A stretch of 64,000 nt of DNA from Bauldia sp. (GTDB lineage Bacteria > Pseudomonadota > Alphaproteobacteria > Rhizobiales > Kaistiaceae), in the NCBI GenBank assembly GCA_037200845.1, contig JBBCGQ010000001.1, positions 2,896,001-2,960,000 of the forward strand. The letters run 5' to 3'. The notes beneath the pieces were generated by a model, which made no database searches, was not told where the DNA came from, and worked only from the letters and a program-made list of their open reading frames with translations. Position numbers and translations under genes: made by a program. Below, piece by piece: positions 42,462-52,039 of the stretch; position 1 is the stretch's first letter, and each line of letters begins with the position of its first letter.

Positions 42462-44039
42462 ATGTCTGGTACCGGGGCCGACGGCCTGCCGTTTCAGGAA
42501 GTGAAGCACAAGGGGCTCATCACCATCTCGGTGATGGCCGCGATGATCATGGTCATTCTCGACATGACCATCGCCAACGTCGCATTGCCGCACATGCAGG
42601 CAAGCCTCGGCGCCGCGCAGGACACGATCACCTGGGTGCTGACGTCGTACATCGTCGCCCAGGCGATCGCGACGCCGATCACCGGCTGGCTCTCCGACAA
42701 CATCGGCCGCAAGAAGCTGTTCGCGATCTGCGTCGCCGGCTTCGTCGCCTCCTCGGCGCTCTGCGGCACCGCCATCGGCCTGGAAGAGATGGTGCTGTTC
42801 CGCGTCATGCAGGGCGCCTTCGGCGCCGCGCTGGCGCCGCTGTCGCAGTCCGTCATCATGGACATCAACCCGCGCGAGAAGCAGGGCCAGGCGATGGCCC
42901 TGTGGGGCACCGGCATCATGATCGCGCCGATCATCGGGCCGACCATCGGCGCCTACCTCACCGACAATTTCAACTGGCGCTGGGTGTTCTACATCAACGT
43001 GCCGGTCGGCATCGCCGCGCTGGCGGGCGTCCTGCTGTTCATGCCCGACACCGTGCGCCGCATCCGCAAGTTCGACTTCACCGGCTTCGCGTTCCTGTCG
43101 GTCGCGGTCGGCGCGCTGCAGCTCATGCTCGACCGCGGCGCCGAGCTCGATTGGTTCAACTCGCCGGAGGTGCTGGTCGAAATGGCGATCAGCATCGGCG
43201 CGGCGTGGATGTTCCTCATCCACACGATCACGCATGCCGAGCCGTTCCTCGACAAGCGGCTGTTCACCGACCGCAACTTCTCGGCCTCGCTGGTCCTCAT
43301 CTTCGTCGTCGGCATCGTGCTGCTCGCCACTATGGCGCTGCTGCCGCCCATGCTGCAGAACCTGTTCGGCTATCCGATCATCACCGTCGGCCTGGTGCTC
43401 GCCCCGCGCGGCCTCGGCACGATGGCCTCGATGATGGTCGTCGGCCGGCTGGTCGGCAAGATCGATCCGCGCCTGCTCGTGCTGTTCGGTCTGTCGCTGA
43501 CTTCGATCTCGCTCTACCAGATGACGTTCTTCACCATCGGCATGGGCAACGGTCCGCTCATCTGGTCCGGCGTCATCCAGGGCTTCGGTCTGGGCTTCGT
43601 CTTCATTCCGCTGTCGACGGTCGCCTTCCAGACGCTCGACTTCCGCCTGCGCACGGAAGCCTCCGGCCTGTTCAACCTGGTCCGCAACATCGGCTCGGCG
43701 ATCGGCATCTCGATCATGGCCGCGCTGCTGATCTCGAACATGCAGACCAACCACGCCGACCTGGCGAGCTGGATCAACCCGTTCAACCCGAACCTGTTCG
43801 CCCTGGGCATCGACCCCGGCGTGCTCGCAACCCAGGCCGGCGCCCAGACGGCGGCACAGCTCGACGGGCTGATCACGCAGCAGTCGCTGATGATCGCCTA
43901 CATCGACGACTTCAAGCTGATGTTCCTGATCACGCTCGCCTCGGTGCCGCTGCTCTTGCTGCTGCGCTACAAGAAGCCCCAGCTCAACGCCGCTGGCCAC
44001 ATGGCGGCGCCGCAGCCGGCCGTGGTGATGGCCGACTAG
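42462..44039 (+). CDS. emrB: DHA2 family MFS drug efflux transporter (EmrB-like)
   Basis: 525 residues with 14 predicted membrane helices. The DHA2 motif C region ILDMTIANVALPHMQASLGA and the motif A-like WLSDNIGRKKLF are present. LWGTGIMIAPIIGPTIGAYL is the signature of the EmrB/QacA class. It exports hydrophobic drugs in exchange for protons, together with EmrA. A terminator lies 26 bases after its stop. Confidence 0.93.
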   Translation: MSGTGADGLPFQEVKHKGLITISVMAAMIMVILDMTIANVALPHMQASLGAAQDTITWVLTSYIVAQAIATPITGWLSDNIGRKKLFAICVAGFVASSALCGTAIGLEEMVLFRVMQGAFGAALAPLSQSVIMDINPREKQGQAMALWGTGIMIAPIIGPTIGAYLTDNFNWRWVFYINVPVGIAALAGVLLFMPDTVRRIRKFDFTGFAFLSVAVGALQLMLDRGAELDWFNSPEVLVEMAISIGAAWMFLIHTITHAEPFLDKRLFTDRNFSASLVLIFVVGIVLLATMALLPPMLQNLFGYPIITVGLVLAPRGLGTMASMMVVGRLVGKIDPRLLVLFGLSLTSISLYQMTFFTIGMGNGPLIWSGVIQGFGLGFVFIPLSTVAFQTLDFRLRTEASGLFNLVRNIGSAIGISIMAALLISNMQTNHADLASWINPFNPNLFALGIDPGVLATQAGAQTAAQLDGLITQQSLMIAYIDDFKLMFLITLASVPLLLLLRYKKPQLNAAGHMAAPQPAVVMAD

Positions 44040-44065
44040 CGCGACGGCGCACGAACGAAACAAAA

Positions 44066-44091
44066 GGGCGGCTCCGGCCGCCCTTTCTTTT
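44066..44091 (+). terminator. Rho-independent terminator after emrB
   Basis: GGGCGGC-TCCG-GCCGCCC stem-loop (44066-44083) followed by TTTCTTTTTCT on the plus strand. It ends the marR-emrA-emrB transcript; the converging gene begins directly after it. Confidence 0.88.
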
Positions 44092-44092
44092 T

Positions 44093-44836
44093 CTACGGCG
44101 TCGAGGTCTGAACCGGGCCGCTGGTCAGCGCGACATAGAGCAGCGCCAGCGCGATGAGGCCAAGGATCACCGTGGCGATCGACTGCCACATCTTGGTGCG
44201 GCCGAGCGTCCTCTCACGCTCCTCCTCCGACTTGATGCTGATGACGAACGGATTCTTGCCCGCCGCGTCCGCACCGATCGTGTGCGACGCGCTGACCGTT
44301 GCCAGCACGTAGACCGGGATCCCGCCGGCGACGATCCATTCCGTGAAGCGATGCGCGGTCGTGCCGGCGCCGGCGAGACTGGCCAGCAGCGACGTGCCGA
44401 GGCCTACGTCCTCGCGGCGCTGGTGCACCTGCTCGCCCTCCACCTTGGCATCCTTGAAATCCAGCGCGACCTCGCCGGTCGCATCCTCGATCATGGCCGG
44501 CGCGAAACGGACGACGTCCGACTCCGTCTCGAATTCTCGGCTGGTCTCGCGCTTGCCATCGGAATCGGTGGTCGTCTTTTCGACTTCGCGCTCGGTCAGC
44601 GCACGGTAGTAGACGCACGCGCGGCCGGAGAATTCGGCGGTAAGCGGCGCCGCCGTCTTGAGCTGCCCCTTCACCTCGACCAGCGTGCCCGGCACGAGCC
44701 GCGCAATATCGCGGACGCTGCTGGTCGGCGTTGCCATCATCAGCGCCAGTTCGCGGCCCGTGCGCGATCGCCCCCACCAGAACAGCGCCGCGGCAATCGC
44801 TGCGGCCGCGGCGAAGATCAGCGCCACCCAGTTCAT
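44093..44836 (-). CDS. GIDE-domain membrane protein (E3 ubiquitin ligase-like family, no RING)
   Basis: 247 residues with an N-terminal membrane helix (about 3-22) and a C-terminal one (about 216-240). The region between (about 50-200) matches the GIDE/DUF-type domain of mitochondrial MUL1/MAPL-like proteins, with VKGQLKTAAPLTAEFSGRAC and RALTEREVEKTTTDSDGK. There is no C-terminal RING finger, so it is not a ubiquitin ligase; bacteria lack that machinery. The function in bacteria is unknown. It follows the ALDH16 gene by four bases on the same strand. Confidence 0.75.
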   Translation of the reverse strand: MNWVALIFAAAAAIAAALFWWGRSRTGRELALMMATPTSSVRDIARLVPGTLVEVKGQLKTAAPLTAEFSGRACVYYRALTEREVEKTTTDSDGKRETSREFETESDVVRFAPAMIEDATGEVALDFKDAKVEGEQVHQRREDVGLGTSLLASLAGAGTTAHRFTEWIVAGGIPVYVLATVSASHTIGADAAGKNPFVISIKSEEERERTLGRTKMWQSIATVILGLIALALLYVALTSGPVQTSTP

Positions 44837-44840
44837 CGCG

Positions 44841-47219
44841 TCATTCGCCCCACGGCACCCAGATGTTCTTCACCTGCGTCGCATGGCCCAGCACCTCGCG
44901 CCCGGCACTGATCGCATCGTCGTTCCAGTCGCGCGCAACCGTCTCCGTCCACGTCTGCTTGAGGTTGCCCGCCGACGCCTTCTCGATCGCCGCCGCGCCC
45001 TCGCCGTTGCCGAAGTACCAGATCGCGTCGACCGCATCGTGCTTGGCGAGTTCGACGCCGAGCGCGGCCTTGTCGCCGGTGACGATGTTGACCACGCCGC
45101 CCGGCACGTCAGAAGTGTCGAGCACCTGATAGAGGTCGGTCGCGAGCAGCGGCTGCGCCATCGACGGGATCATGACGACGGCATTGCCGGCGGCAATTGC
45201 CGCACCCATCAGCGTCACGAAGGCGAGCAGGCCGGGCTCCTCCGGCGCGACGATGCCGACGACGCCGATCGGCTCGTTGACCGCGAGCGCCAGGCCGCGG
45301 AACGGCGGCTTGTGGATCGCGCCCTCGTGCTTGTCGGCCCACGCCCCCCAGGCGAACAGCCGCGCCACCGCGGCGTCGACCTCGAGCCGGGTCTTGGCTT
45401 TCTTGACGCCGCGGAGCGCCCTCAGGCGATCGGCGAATTCGGAAGCGCGCGCGTCGAGGTTCTCGGCGATGTAATACAGAATCTGCGCGCGATTATGCTC
45501 GGTCGTCGTCGCCCACTTCGGCTGAATCTTGCGCGCCGCCTCGACCGCATCGCGGATGTCCTTGCGGTTGCCGTCGCCGACTTCGCCGACGATCTTGCCG
45601 GACGCCGACGCGACCGGTCGCGAGTAGCCGCCATCCGGCCGCGCCTGCTTGCCACCGATGTAGAGTTTCGACGTGCGGTCGATGCCGCCGCCGACCAGTT
45701 CCAGGCCCATCTCGGGCACCGGCGGCGCCACCTCGGCGAGCTTCTTCGCCGCCTTGATCCACGCCGGCTTGGTGTAGGCGTAGGCGCCTTCCTTGCCGCC
45801 CTCGCGCCCGTAGCCGGATTCCTTGTAGCCGCCGAAGCCTGCGGCCGCATCAAACAGGTTGGTCGAGTTGATCCACACCACGCCGGCCTTGAGCTTCGGC
45901 GCCACGTCGAGCGCGAGGTTCACCGACTCCGACCACACCGACGCGGCGAGCCCGTATTCGGTGTTGTTGGCGAGCGCCACCGCTTCTTCCGGCGTGCGGA
46001 ACGACATCGCCACCGCCACCGGCCCGAAGATTTCCACCCGCGCCACGGTCGATGCCGGCTCCACGCCGGCCAGAAGCGTCGGCGGGAAGAAACAGCCCTT
46101 GGCCGGCAGCGCGCCGTGCGACTGGTAGAGCGTTGCGCCCTCATCGACGCCCTGCTGCACCAGCCGCTTGATCCGCTCTAGCTGGATCGGCGCGACGATG
46201 GCGCCGAGGTCGATCGCCTTGTCGAGTGGCGAGCCGACGCGCAGCGTGTCGAGCCGCGTTCTCAGCTTCGCGATCATCTCGTCGTGCACGCCTTCCTGGA
46301 TCAGCAGGCGCGAGCCGGCGCAGCACACCTGGCCCTGGTTGAACCAGATCGCATCGACGACGCCCTCGACGGCCGAGTCGAGATCGGCATCGTCGAAGAC
46401 GATGAAAGGCGACTTGCCGCCAAGCTCCAAGGTCAGCGACTTGCCGCTGCCCGCCGTCGCCTCGCGGATCTTGCGGCCGACCTCGGTCGACCCGGTGAAC
46501 GCGATCTTGTCGATGTTCGGATGCCTGACGATCAATTCGCCGGTGGCGCCATCGCCGGTGACGATGTTGACGACGCCGCGCGGCAGGCCGGCCATCTCGC
46601 AGATTTCGGCGAACAGCAGCGCCGACAGCGGCGTGAACTCAGCCGGCTTCAGGATGCAGGTGTTGCCGAGGGCGATCGCCGGCGCGATCTTCCACGCCAG
46701 CATCAGCAGCGGAAAATTCCACGGGATGATCTGGCCGCAGACGCCGACCGGCACGCGGTCCGGCATCTCCGCCGCCATCAGCTCCGCCCAGCCGGCGTGA
46801 TAGTAGAAATGGCGCGCGACCAGCGGCACGTCGATGTCGCGCGTCTCGCGGATCGGCTTGCCGTTGTCGAGCGCCTCGACCACGGCGAACAGGCGCGAGT
46901 GGCGCTGGATCAGCCGCGCGATGGCGTAGAGATATTTGGCGCGCGCGTGGCCCGAGAGCCGCGCCCAGCCGGGCTGGGCCTTGCGCGCGGCGCGCACGGC
47001 GGCATCGACATCTTCCGCGCCGCCCTGCGCGATCTCTGCCAGCACCTCGCCCGTGGCCGGATTGGACGTCTCGAACCACGCGTCGGTCGAAGGCTCGCGC
47101 CACGCCCCGTCGATGTAGAGTCCGGCCCGCGCATGCTTCTTGATCCAGGCGCGCGCGTCCTTGTCGCTCTCCGGCGCCGGCCCGTAGTCCATCGTGTCGA
47201 GGATTTCAGCTACGGACAT
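44841..47219 (-). CDS. ALDH16-type double-domain aldehyde dehydrogenase
   Basis: 792 residues. The first part (about 50-500) is a complete aldehyde dehydrogenase. The active-site Glu is in LELGGKSPFIV, the catalytic Cys in NQGQVCCAGSRLL, and VPVGVCGQIIPWNFPLL is near the NAD site. The second part (about 515-792) is a shorter, catalytically incomplete ALDH-like domain that lacks the Cys. This two-domain layout is characteristic of ALDH16. Bacterial members can keep activity in the first domain. It lies downstream of deoC and may oxidise the acetaldehyde made by it. Start ATG at 47219. Confidence 0.9.
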   Translation of the reverse strand: MSVAEILDTMDYGPAPESDKDARAWIKKHARAGLYIDGAWREPSTDAWFETSNPATGEVLAEIAQGGAEDVDAAVRAARKAQPGWARLSGHARAKYLYAIARLIQRHSRLFAVVEALDNGKPIRETRDIDVPLVARHFYYHAGWAELMAAEMPDRVPVGVCGQIIPWNFPLLMLAWKIAPAIALGNTCILKPAEFTPLSALLFAEICEMAGLPRGVVNIVTGDGATGELIVRHPNIDKIAFTGSTEVGRKIREATAGSGKSLTLELGGKSPFIVFDDADLDSAVEGVVDAIWFNQGQVCCAGSRLLIQEGVHDEMIAKLRTRLDTLRVGSPLDKAIDLGAIVAPIQLERIKRLVQQGVDEGATLYQSHGALPAKGCFFPPTLLAGVEPASTVARVEIFGPVAVAMSFRTPEEAVALANNTEYGLAASVWSESVNLALDVAPKLKAGVVWINSTNLFDAAAGFGGYKESGYGREGGKEGAYAYTKPAWIKAAKKLAEVAPPVPEMGLELVGGGIDRTSKLYIGGKQARPDGGYSRPVASASGKIVGEVGDGNRKDIRDAVEAARKIQPKWATTTEHNRAQILYYIAENLDARASEFADRLRALRGVKKAKTRLEVDAAVARLFAWGAWADKHEGAIHKPPFRGLALAVNEPIGVVGIVAPEEPGLLAFVTLMGAAIAAGNAVVMIPSMAQPLLATDLYQVLDTSDVPGGVVNIVTGDKAALGVELAKHDAVDAIWYFGNGEGAAAIEKASAGNLKQTWTETVARDWNDDAISAGREVLGHATQVKNIWVPWGE

Positions 47220-47251
47220 TCGCAATGACTCCGCCGTTGGCCCCAAACTTC

Positions 47252-47381
47252 AACCCTCCCCTTGCGGGAGGGTCAAAACCGCGAAGCGGTTTTGCGGCGG
47301 GGTCGCGCTCCATCGAGCCGCACCGCGACTCCCACCCGAAATCGCCAAGGCGATTTCGACCTCCCCGCAAGGCGGAGGTTG
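47252..47381. repeat. Intergenic palindromic repeat, family A copy 4 (rearranged)
   Basis: CCCTCCCCTTGCGGGAGGG plus AAAACCGCGAAGCGGTTTT, and, further right, GAAATCGCCAAGGCGATTTC with CCTCCCCGCAAGGCGGAGG. The constant arms of the family are present but in another order, and the outer CACCCCTCCCC ends are lost. It fills the gap between the ALDH16 and deoC genes. Confidence 0.6.
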
Positions 47382-47408
47382 AAGCGGAGTGCATGTCACG
47401 CATCATGC

Positions 47409-48420
47409 TCACGCCATCGCGTGGTGGTCGAAGGACGCGTACCGCCCGGTGACGAAATACTCGAGCTGCCGCTCGATATCGGCGAGCAGCGACGAGGCGC
47501 CGATGCGGAAGAGGCCCGGCTGCAGCCACTCGTCGCCCAGTTCCTCCTTCATGACGAACTGGAAGTTCAGCACGTCCTTCGCCGTGCCGATACCGCCCGC
47601 CGGCTTGAACCCGACGACAAACCCGGTCGCCTCGCGATAGGCGCGGATGGCGCGCGTCATCACCAGCGCAACGGGGAGCGTCGCGTTGACGCCTTCCTTG
47701 CCGGTCGACGTCTTGATGAAATCGGAGCCGGCCATCATCGCCACCCAGGAAGCGCGGGCCGACATTGCGCAGCGTCTTGAGGTCGCCGGTGCCGAGGATC
47801 GTCTTCATGTGCGCCGGTCCGCACGCCGCCTTGAACGCCTTCACCTCGTCGTAGAGCGCCTGCCACTGGCCGGTGAGCGCGAATTCGCGCGTGATGACGA
47901 CGTCGATCTCCTCCGCCCCCGCGGCGACCGACTCCTCGATCTCGCGCAGCCGTACGTCCATCGGCGCCAGGCCGGCGGGAAACGCGGTCGACACGGCGGC
48001 GACCGGAACGCCGGAACCCTTGAGCGCCTCGACCGCGGTCGCGACGAAGCGATGGTAGACGCACACCGCGCCGGTGGTGATCCGCCGGTCGGAGAGGCCC
48101 AGCGCCTCCAGGATATCGGGCCGCAGCGGATGCACCGCCTTGGCGCAGAGCCGGCGCACGCGCCCGTCGGTGTCGTCCGAGTTCAGCGACGTGAGGTCGA
48201 TGCACTGGATCGCCTTGACCAGCCACGCCGCCTGCCATTCCTTCTTCACCGTCCGCCGCTTGGGCAGCGTCGCGGCGCGCCGCTCCACTGCCGAGAGATT
48301 GACGCGCACGCCGGCGACCGGCTCCGGGTCGAACGGGATGCCGGGATTGTGCGGCGCATTCGGCACATTGCGGAGATGATGGATTTCCGCGGATTCGCGG
48401 GCGGTTACAGCTTTGGACAT
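47409..48420 (-). pseudogene. deoC: Deoxyribose-phosphate aldolase, frameshifted
   Basis: Reading frame one gives residues 1 to about 220 (ITTGAVCVYHRF, catalytic region EIDVVITREFA, MKTILGTGDLKTLRNV). The C-terminal part continues in another frame (ASWVAMMAGSDFIKTSTGKE, with the Schiff-base Lys, then GFVVGFKPAGGIGTAKD). The total span is one base longer than a multiple of three. One extra G or C in the run at about 47756-47764 explains it. With the base removed the protein is complete at about 336 residues. DeoC splits deoxyribose 5-phosphate into acetaldehyde and glyceraldehyde 3-phosphate. Real mutation or sequence error cannot be told apart here. Confidence 0.85.
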
Positions 48421-48480
48421 GACGGGTACTCGGCTCTCCCTGCCGGCACTCTACGCCTTTCGGGCCGACCTCTGGAAGGC

Positions 48481-49111
48481 TCAGGGATCGTTGGGGTCCG
48501 GGTGAAAGAACGTCGGCCTGCGCTCCAGCGTGCGCAGCACGCGCGCCGGATTGCCTGCGGCCACACTGAACGCCGGATCGACCGCGTGACGACGCTCCCT
48601 GCCCCGATGGTCGAGCCGCGCCCGATGGTGACTCCGCCGAGCACGATCGCGCCGCCACCGATCCACACCTCGTCGCCGATGACGATGGGCTTAGCAAGGC
48701 CGATGCCGCGGAACGGTGGATCGTCCTTCGGATCCCACGGGATGATGCGATCGGACGGATGGATCGGGTGCCCTGCCGCCAGCAACTGCACGCCTGTACC
48801 GATCGCGCCGCCATCGCCGATGGTGATCGTGTTGCTGTCCAGGAACACGCAGTGGGAATTGACGAACGCCTTGCCGAGGGTGATGTGGATTCCGTAGTCG
48901 ACCGTGATTGGCGAACGAATTAGTCCCTCGAACGGCTTGCCGATAAGCACGCTGAACGCGGCCAGGCGGGCCGGGTAGTCGTCCTCCGGCGTGTCGTTGA
49001 AGATCTTCGTGCGGGCACGCGCAAGGCTTGTCAGCGCGTCAAGTCCAGATCCGGCGTTAAGAAACTCTCCCCGGCGAGCATCTTCTGATAGTTGCTGCGT
49101 GTGTCGGCCAT
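48481..49111 (-). pseudogene. Sugar O-acetyltransferase (maltose/galactoside acetyltransferase-like), two frameshifts
   Basis: Three pieces in different frames join into one protein. The start is MADTRSNYQKMLAGESFL. The middle is RARTKIFNDTPEDDYPARLA to the left-handed beta-helix hexapeptide repeats (IGDEVWIGGGAIVLGGVTIG). The end is FSVAAGNPARVLRTL. Frame changes fall at about 49036 and about 48576-48581, each consistent with one missing base, and the total length fits two losses. The repaired product of about 210 residues would acetylate a sugar hydroxyl using acetyl-CoA. The active-site His segment HCVF/AAGHPIHP is present. Confidence 0.8.
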
Positions 49112-49190
49112 TGTCTCCCCCGAGGTCGGCGTCCGAGGATACGTTTTCGGGTGGCGCCCCGGAAGCGCGCCGTGGCAGAATCCTTCCATC

Positions 49191-49764
49191 ATGACAGCCC
49201 GCGCCTTCGCCCTGTTCGGAACGGCCATCGGCACCTGCGCCATCGCGTGGGGACCGAACGGCATCGTCTGGATACAGTTGCCGCAGGAGGACGAGGCCGG
49301 CGCCCGCCGCCGCGCCCTGCGGCGCTATCCCGACGCCGCCGAGACAATGGCCCCGCCCGGCGTCGATCTCGCCATTCGCGACATCGCCCGGCTGATGGCC
49401 GGCGAGCCGGCGGACCTGTCGCGCATCGCCCTCGACACGACCGGCGTGCCCGAGTTCAACCGCCGGGGTCTACGCCTTGGCGCGGCAGATTCCGCCGGGC
49501 GAGACCCTGACCTATGGCGAGGTCGCAGCGCGGATCGGCGAGCCCGGCGCGGCGCGCGCTGTGGGCACCGCGCTCGGCCAGAATCCATTCCCGATTGTGG
49601 TTCCCTGCCATCGCGTGCTCGCCGCAAACGGCAGAACCGGCGGCTTTTCGGCCCGTGGCGGCGTAGCGACAAAAATGCGGATGCTGTCGATCGAGCGCGC
49701 CCGCACCGGCAGCGCCCCGACGCTGTTCGACGCGCTTGGCGGCCTTCCCCTCGCGGCGCGTTAG
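49191..49764 (+). pseudogene. ogt: Methylated-DNA-[protein]-cysteine S-methyltransferase, frameshifted
   Basis: The first frame gives a ribonuclease-like N-terminal domain (TARAFALFGTAIGTCAIAWG) up to GVPEFNRR. The second frame continues ALARQIPPGETLTYGEVAAR and the active-site PCHRVLAANGRTGGFSARGG. One extra G in the GGGG run at 49465-49468 causes the shift. Without it the protein is 190 residues and complete, with the alkyl-acceptor Cys in PCHR. It repairs O6-alkylguanine. The length of the whole span fits exactly one inserted base. Confidence 0.85.
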
Positions 49765-49847
49765 CTGTCAGCGAAAGGTGATAGAATCCGAATCGAGATT
49801 CGCCGCCGGCACTGGGCAGACGCGAATCGCAATCGGAGGATCTCTGA

Positions 49848-50093
49848 ATGTCGCTTCTGGTATTCCTCATCGTCGGCCTGATCGCAGGCTGGCTCGCGGG
49901 ACAGATCGTCAGGGGTGGTGGCTACGGCCTCATCGGCGATCTGGTCGTCGGTGTCGTCGGCGCGTTCATTGCCGGGTGGTTGCTGCCGCGTATCGGTCTT
50001 TACATCGGCGGCAATATTCTTGGTGACATCATCAACGCCGTTATCGGCGCCGTCATCCTGCTCATCATCCTGCGCGCCATCAAACGGGCGTAG
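49848..50093 (+). CDS. GlsB/YeaQ/YmgE family stress response membrane protein
   Basis: 81 residues with three short membrane helices rich in Gly: GLIAGWLAGQIVRGGGYGLI, DLVVGVVGAFIAGWLLP and the C-terminal AVIGAVILLIILRAI. These are standard for transglycosylase-associated/GlsB proteins. Function is unknown; members are induced by stress. The gene is intact, unlike its neighbours, and is followed by a terminator. Confidence 0.92.
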   Translation: MSLLVFLIVGLIAGWLAGQIVRGGGYGLIGDLVVGVVGAFIAGWLLPRIGLYIGGNILGDIINAVIGAVILLIILRAIKRA

Positions 50094-51384
50094 CGGCAGA
50101 CGCTGACCACGAGGCCCCGGAGGTCCCCTCCGGGGCTTTTTCCTTGCCCGGCGGCTGCGCGAAGCCCGACACCGTCCGCCCGCCGTAGGTGTACGACAGC
50201 CGCCGCTCCTCGGCGATGAACTCCGGCACCGTCGGACCCCTGGCGTAAGGTTCCATCCGCCGCGCCTGATCGTCGAGCCGGCGCATGGCGCCCGCCTCCT
50301 CCTGCCGCCCGAGCTTCGCCTTCTCCACCGCCTGCTTCAGCACGCGGATCGTCTCGTCGTATGCCTTGAGCGGGAACGGATGCCCGTCCTTGCCGCCATG
50401 CGCCAGCGAGAAGCGCGCCGGATCGGTGAACCGGCAGGGCGCGCCGTGGATCACCTCGGCGACCATCGCGAGCGCCCGCACCGTGCGCGCGCCGACGCCG
50501 GGCGTGAGCAGCAGCTCGGAGAAATCGACCGGCGCGCGATCGGCCGCCGCGGCAAGGTTGCCGTGCAGGCGGCGGAGCACGACGTCTTCCGAGCGCACGT
50601 CATGATGCGCCGGCATGATGAGATGCGGCAGCAGCGGCTGCGCGCTTGGCGGCTCGTCGGCCCTTGGCCGCCGGCGGCTCGAGCGCCGCGAATTCGCGCG
50701 CTACGCCGTCGGGGCCGATAGAGCCCAGCACGTCGAGCTGTGCCAGACGCGATGGCGCCGCGCGCCGGTCGGTGAGGTTGACGATGTTCCCCTGCCCCTC
50801 GCCCTCGATGGCGCTGTGCGGCGCCTCGACGAAACTTTTCAGCCCCTCGGAGATCCAGTGGTAGCGCCGCGCCGTGTTGGTCTCATCCTTCATGCCCTGC
50901 TGCACGACAACCCATTCGCCGGCATCGGTAACGATGAAGCCGTGCAGATAAAGCTGGAAGCCGTCCTGCACGGCGGCGCTGTCGACCTTGGCGACCAGGC
51001 GGCTGGCCTTCGCCAGCGCGGCGCCGTCGATGCCGGTGCGGGCGCCGATCGCCATCAGCTCGTCCGGCGTCCTGCGCGAATGCGCCCCCCGCCCGCCGCA
51101 GACGAAGATGCCGAGCTCGCGCTCCATCGGCTTCAGCCCACGCTTCAGCGCGCCGAGCACGCTGGTCGTGATGCCGGACGAATGCCAGTCCATGCCCATG
51201 ACGCAGCCGAACGACTGGAACCAGAAGGGATGCGCCAGCCGCCGCAGCAGCTCGTCGCGCCCGTATTCCTGCACCACCGCCTGGCAGATCACGGCGCCCC
51301 AGCCGCGACATGCGCTCGGCCAGCCACTTGGGCACTACGTCCGCCATGGAGCGGCAGGTCGGCACTGCCCGAACGGTGCGTCAT
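50080..51384 (-). pseudogene. DUF763 domain-containing protein, three frameshifts
   Basis: Three frames combine into one DUF763 protein of about 433 residues. The N-terminus reads MTHRSGSADLPLHGGR, then VPKWLAERMSRLG, then VICQAVVQEYGRDELLRRLA and FGCVMGMDWHSSGITTS. The C-terminal part is PAHHDVRSEDVVLRRLHGNL and LLLTPGVGARTVRALAMVAE, a helix-hairpin-helix-like segment. Extra bases fit at about 51336 (an A on the coding strand), in the CCCC at 51297-51300 and in the CCC at 50661-50663 (plus-strand view). The span is consistent with three insertions. The function of DUF763 is unknown. Confidence 0.82.
50114..50141 (+). terminator. Rho-independent terminator after the GlsB-type gene
   Basis: GCCCCGGAG (50114-50122) and CTCCGGGGC (50128-50136) form a nine-pair stem with a five-base loop, followed by TTTTTCC. 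It overlaps the 3' end of the converging DUF763 gene. Confidence 0.88.
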
Positions 51385-51468
51385 GCCGCCAGTCTAACGC
51401 AGGAACAAAGGCAGAACAAGGGAACGGAAAGCCGCGCCGCGCATTGTTATCGCGGCAGGAGAAAAATC

Positions 51469-51652
51469 ATGGCCGAGAAACCCACCTTCGACGACCGCAG
51501 CCACGACAGCGGCATCCGCAACGCGGAGCACGGCACCGGCAGCGACGCGCATGAGATCGAGCAGCCCGCACGAGCGCCACATCGATCCGGCGGAAGAAGT
51601 GATGAGCACCAACCCGAATCTATCGCCGCAGATCCACCCGCGGCGCAACTAG
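51469..51652 (+). pseudogene. Small hypothetical protein, frameshifted
   Basis: Starts MAEKPTFDDRSHDSGIRNAE with AGGAGAAAAATC upstream, and reads EIEQP up to the CCC at 51565-51567. It then continues in another frame as ERHIDPAEEVMSTNPNLSPQ and ends at a TAG directly before a terminator. Removing one C gives a complete 60-residue hydrophilic protein. I do not know a function. Without the correction the frame runs on through the terminator, which argues that the correction is right. Confidence 0.7.
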
Positions 51653-51678
51653 CCAGCCTCGACTATCCGACGAAAAAT

Positions 51679-51711
51679 CGGCCGGCCTGCTGCAAAGCGG
51701 CCGGCCGTTTT
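51679..51711. terminator. Bidirectional rho-independent terminator
   Basis: CGGCCGGCC (51679-51687) and GGCCGGCCG (51699-51707) form a strong stem, followed by TTTTGATT on the plus strand and by ATTTTTCG on the minus strand. It serves both the small plus-strand gene and the converging secreted-protein gene. Confidence 0.85.
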
Positions 51712-51715
51712 GATT

Positions 51716-52039
51716 CTAGGAGCGCAGGTTCCGGCAGAAATCGAACACGGTGGTGTTCTGCGAGTAGGCGGGATCGCGCAGCACCTGATTGCAGCCGATC
51801 TTCACCGAATGCTTCTGCTGCGCATTGAGGCCGGCGACATAAGTGCATTCACCGCCGCCGGCGTGAACCCCGGCGAAGGCGATGTTGAAGCCGAATATCG
51901 GTACGCCGGACTCATCCGTGAACGGATCGCCGGTATCCTCGCTGCCGACAAATCCCTTCCACGGCTCAGCCAGCGCCGCACTGGTCGCCAGGCCCGCCAC
52001 CACTGCAGAAGCGGCAAAAATCATGCGCATCGTGTTCAT
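51716..52039 (-). CDS. Small secreted hypothetical protein
   Basis: 107 residues with a signal peptide (about 1-24, hydrophobic core IFAASAVVAGLATSAALA, cleavage near ALA-EP). The mature part is short, with Cys at CTYVAG, GCNQVL and FCRNL that could form disulfides. I do not recognise the family. The gene is intact and ends just before the bidirectional terminator. Confidence 0.75.
   Translation of the reverse strand: MNTMRMIFAASAVVAGLATSAALAEPWKGFVGSEDTGDPFTDESGVPIFGFNIAFAGVHAGGGECTYVAGLNAQQKHSVKIGCNQVLRDPAYSQNTTVFDFCRNLRS

Noticed and set aside
47206..48420. 404-residue deoC frame as a complete gene
   Set aside because: The C-terminal half of that frame has no aldolase sequence, while another frame carries the Schiff-base motif; it is a frameshift.
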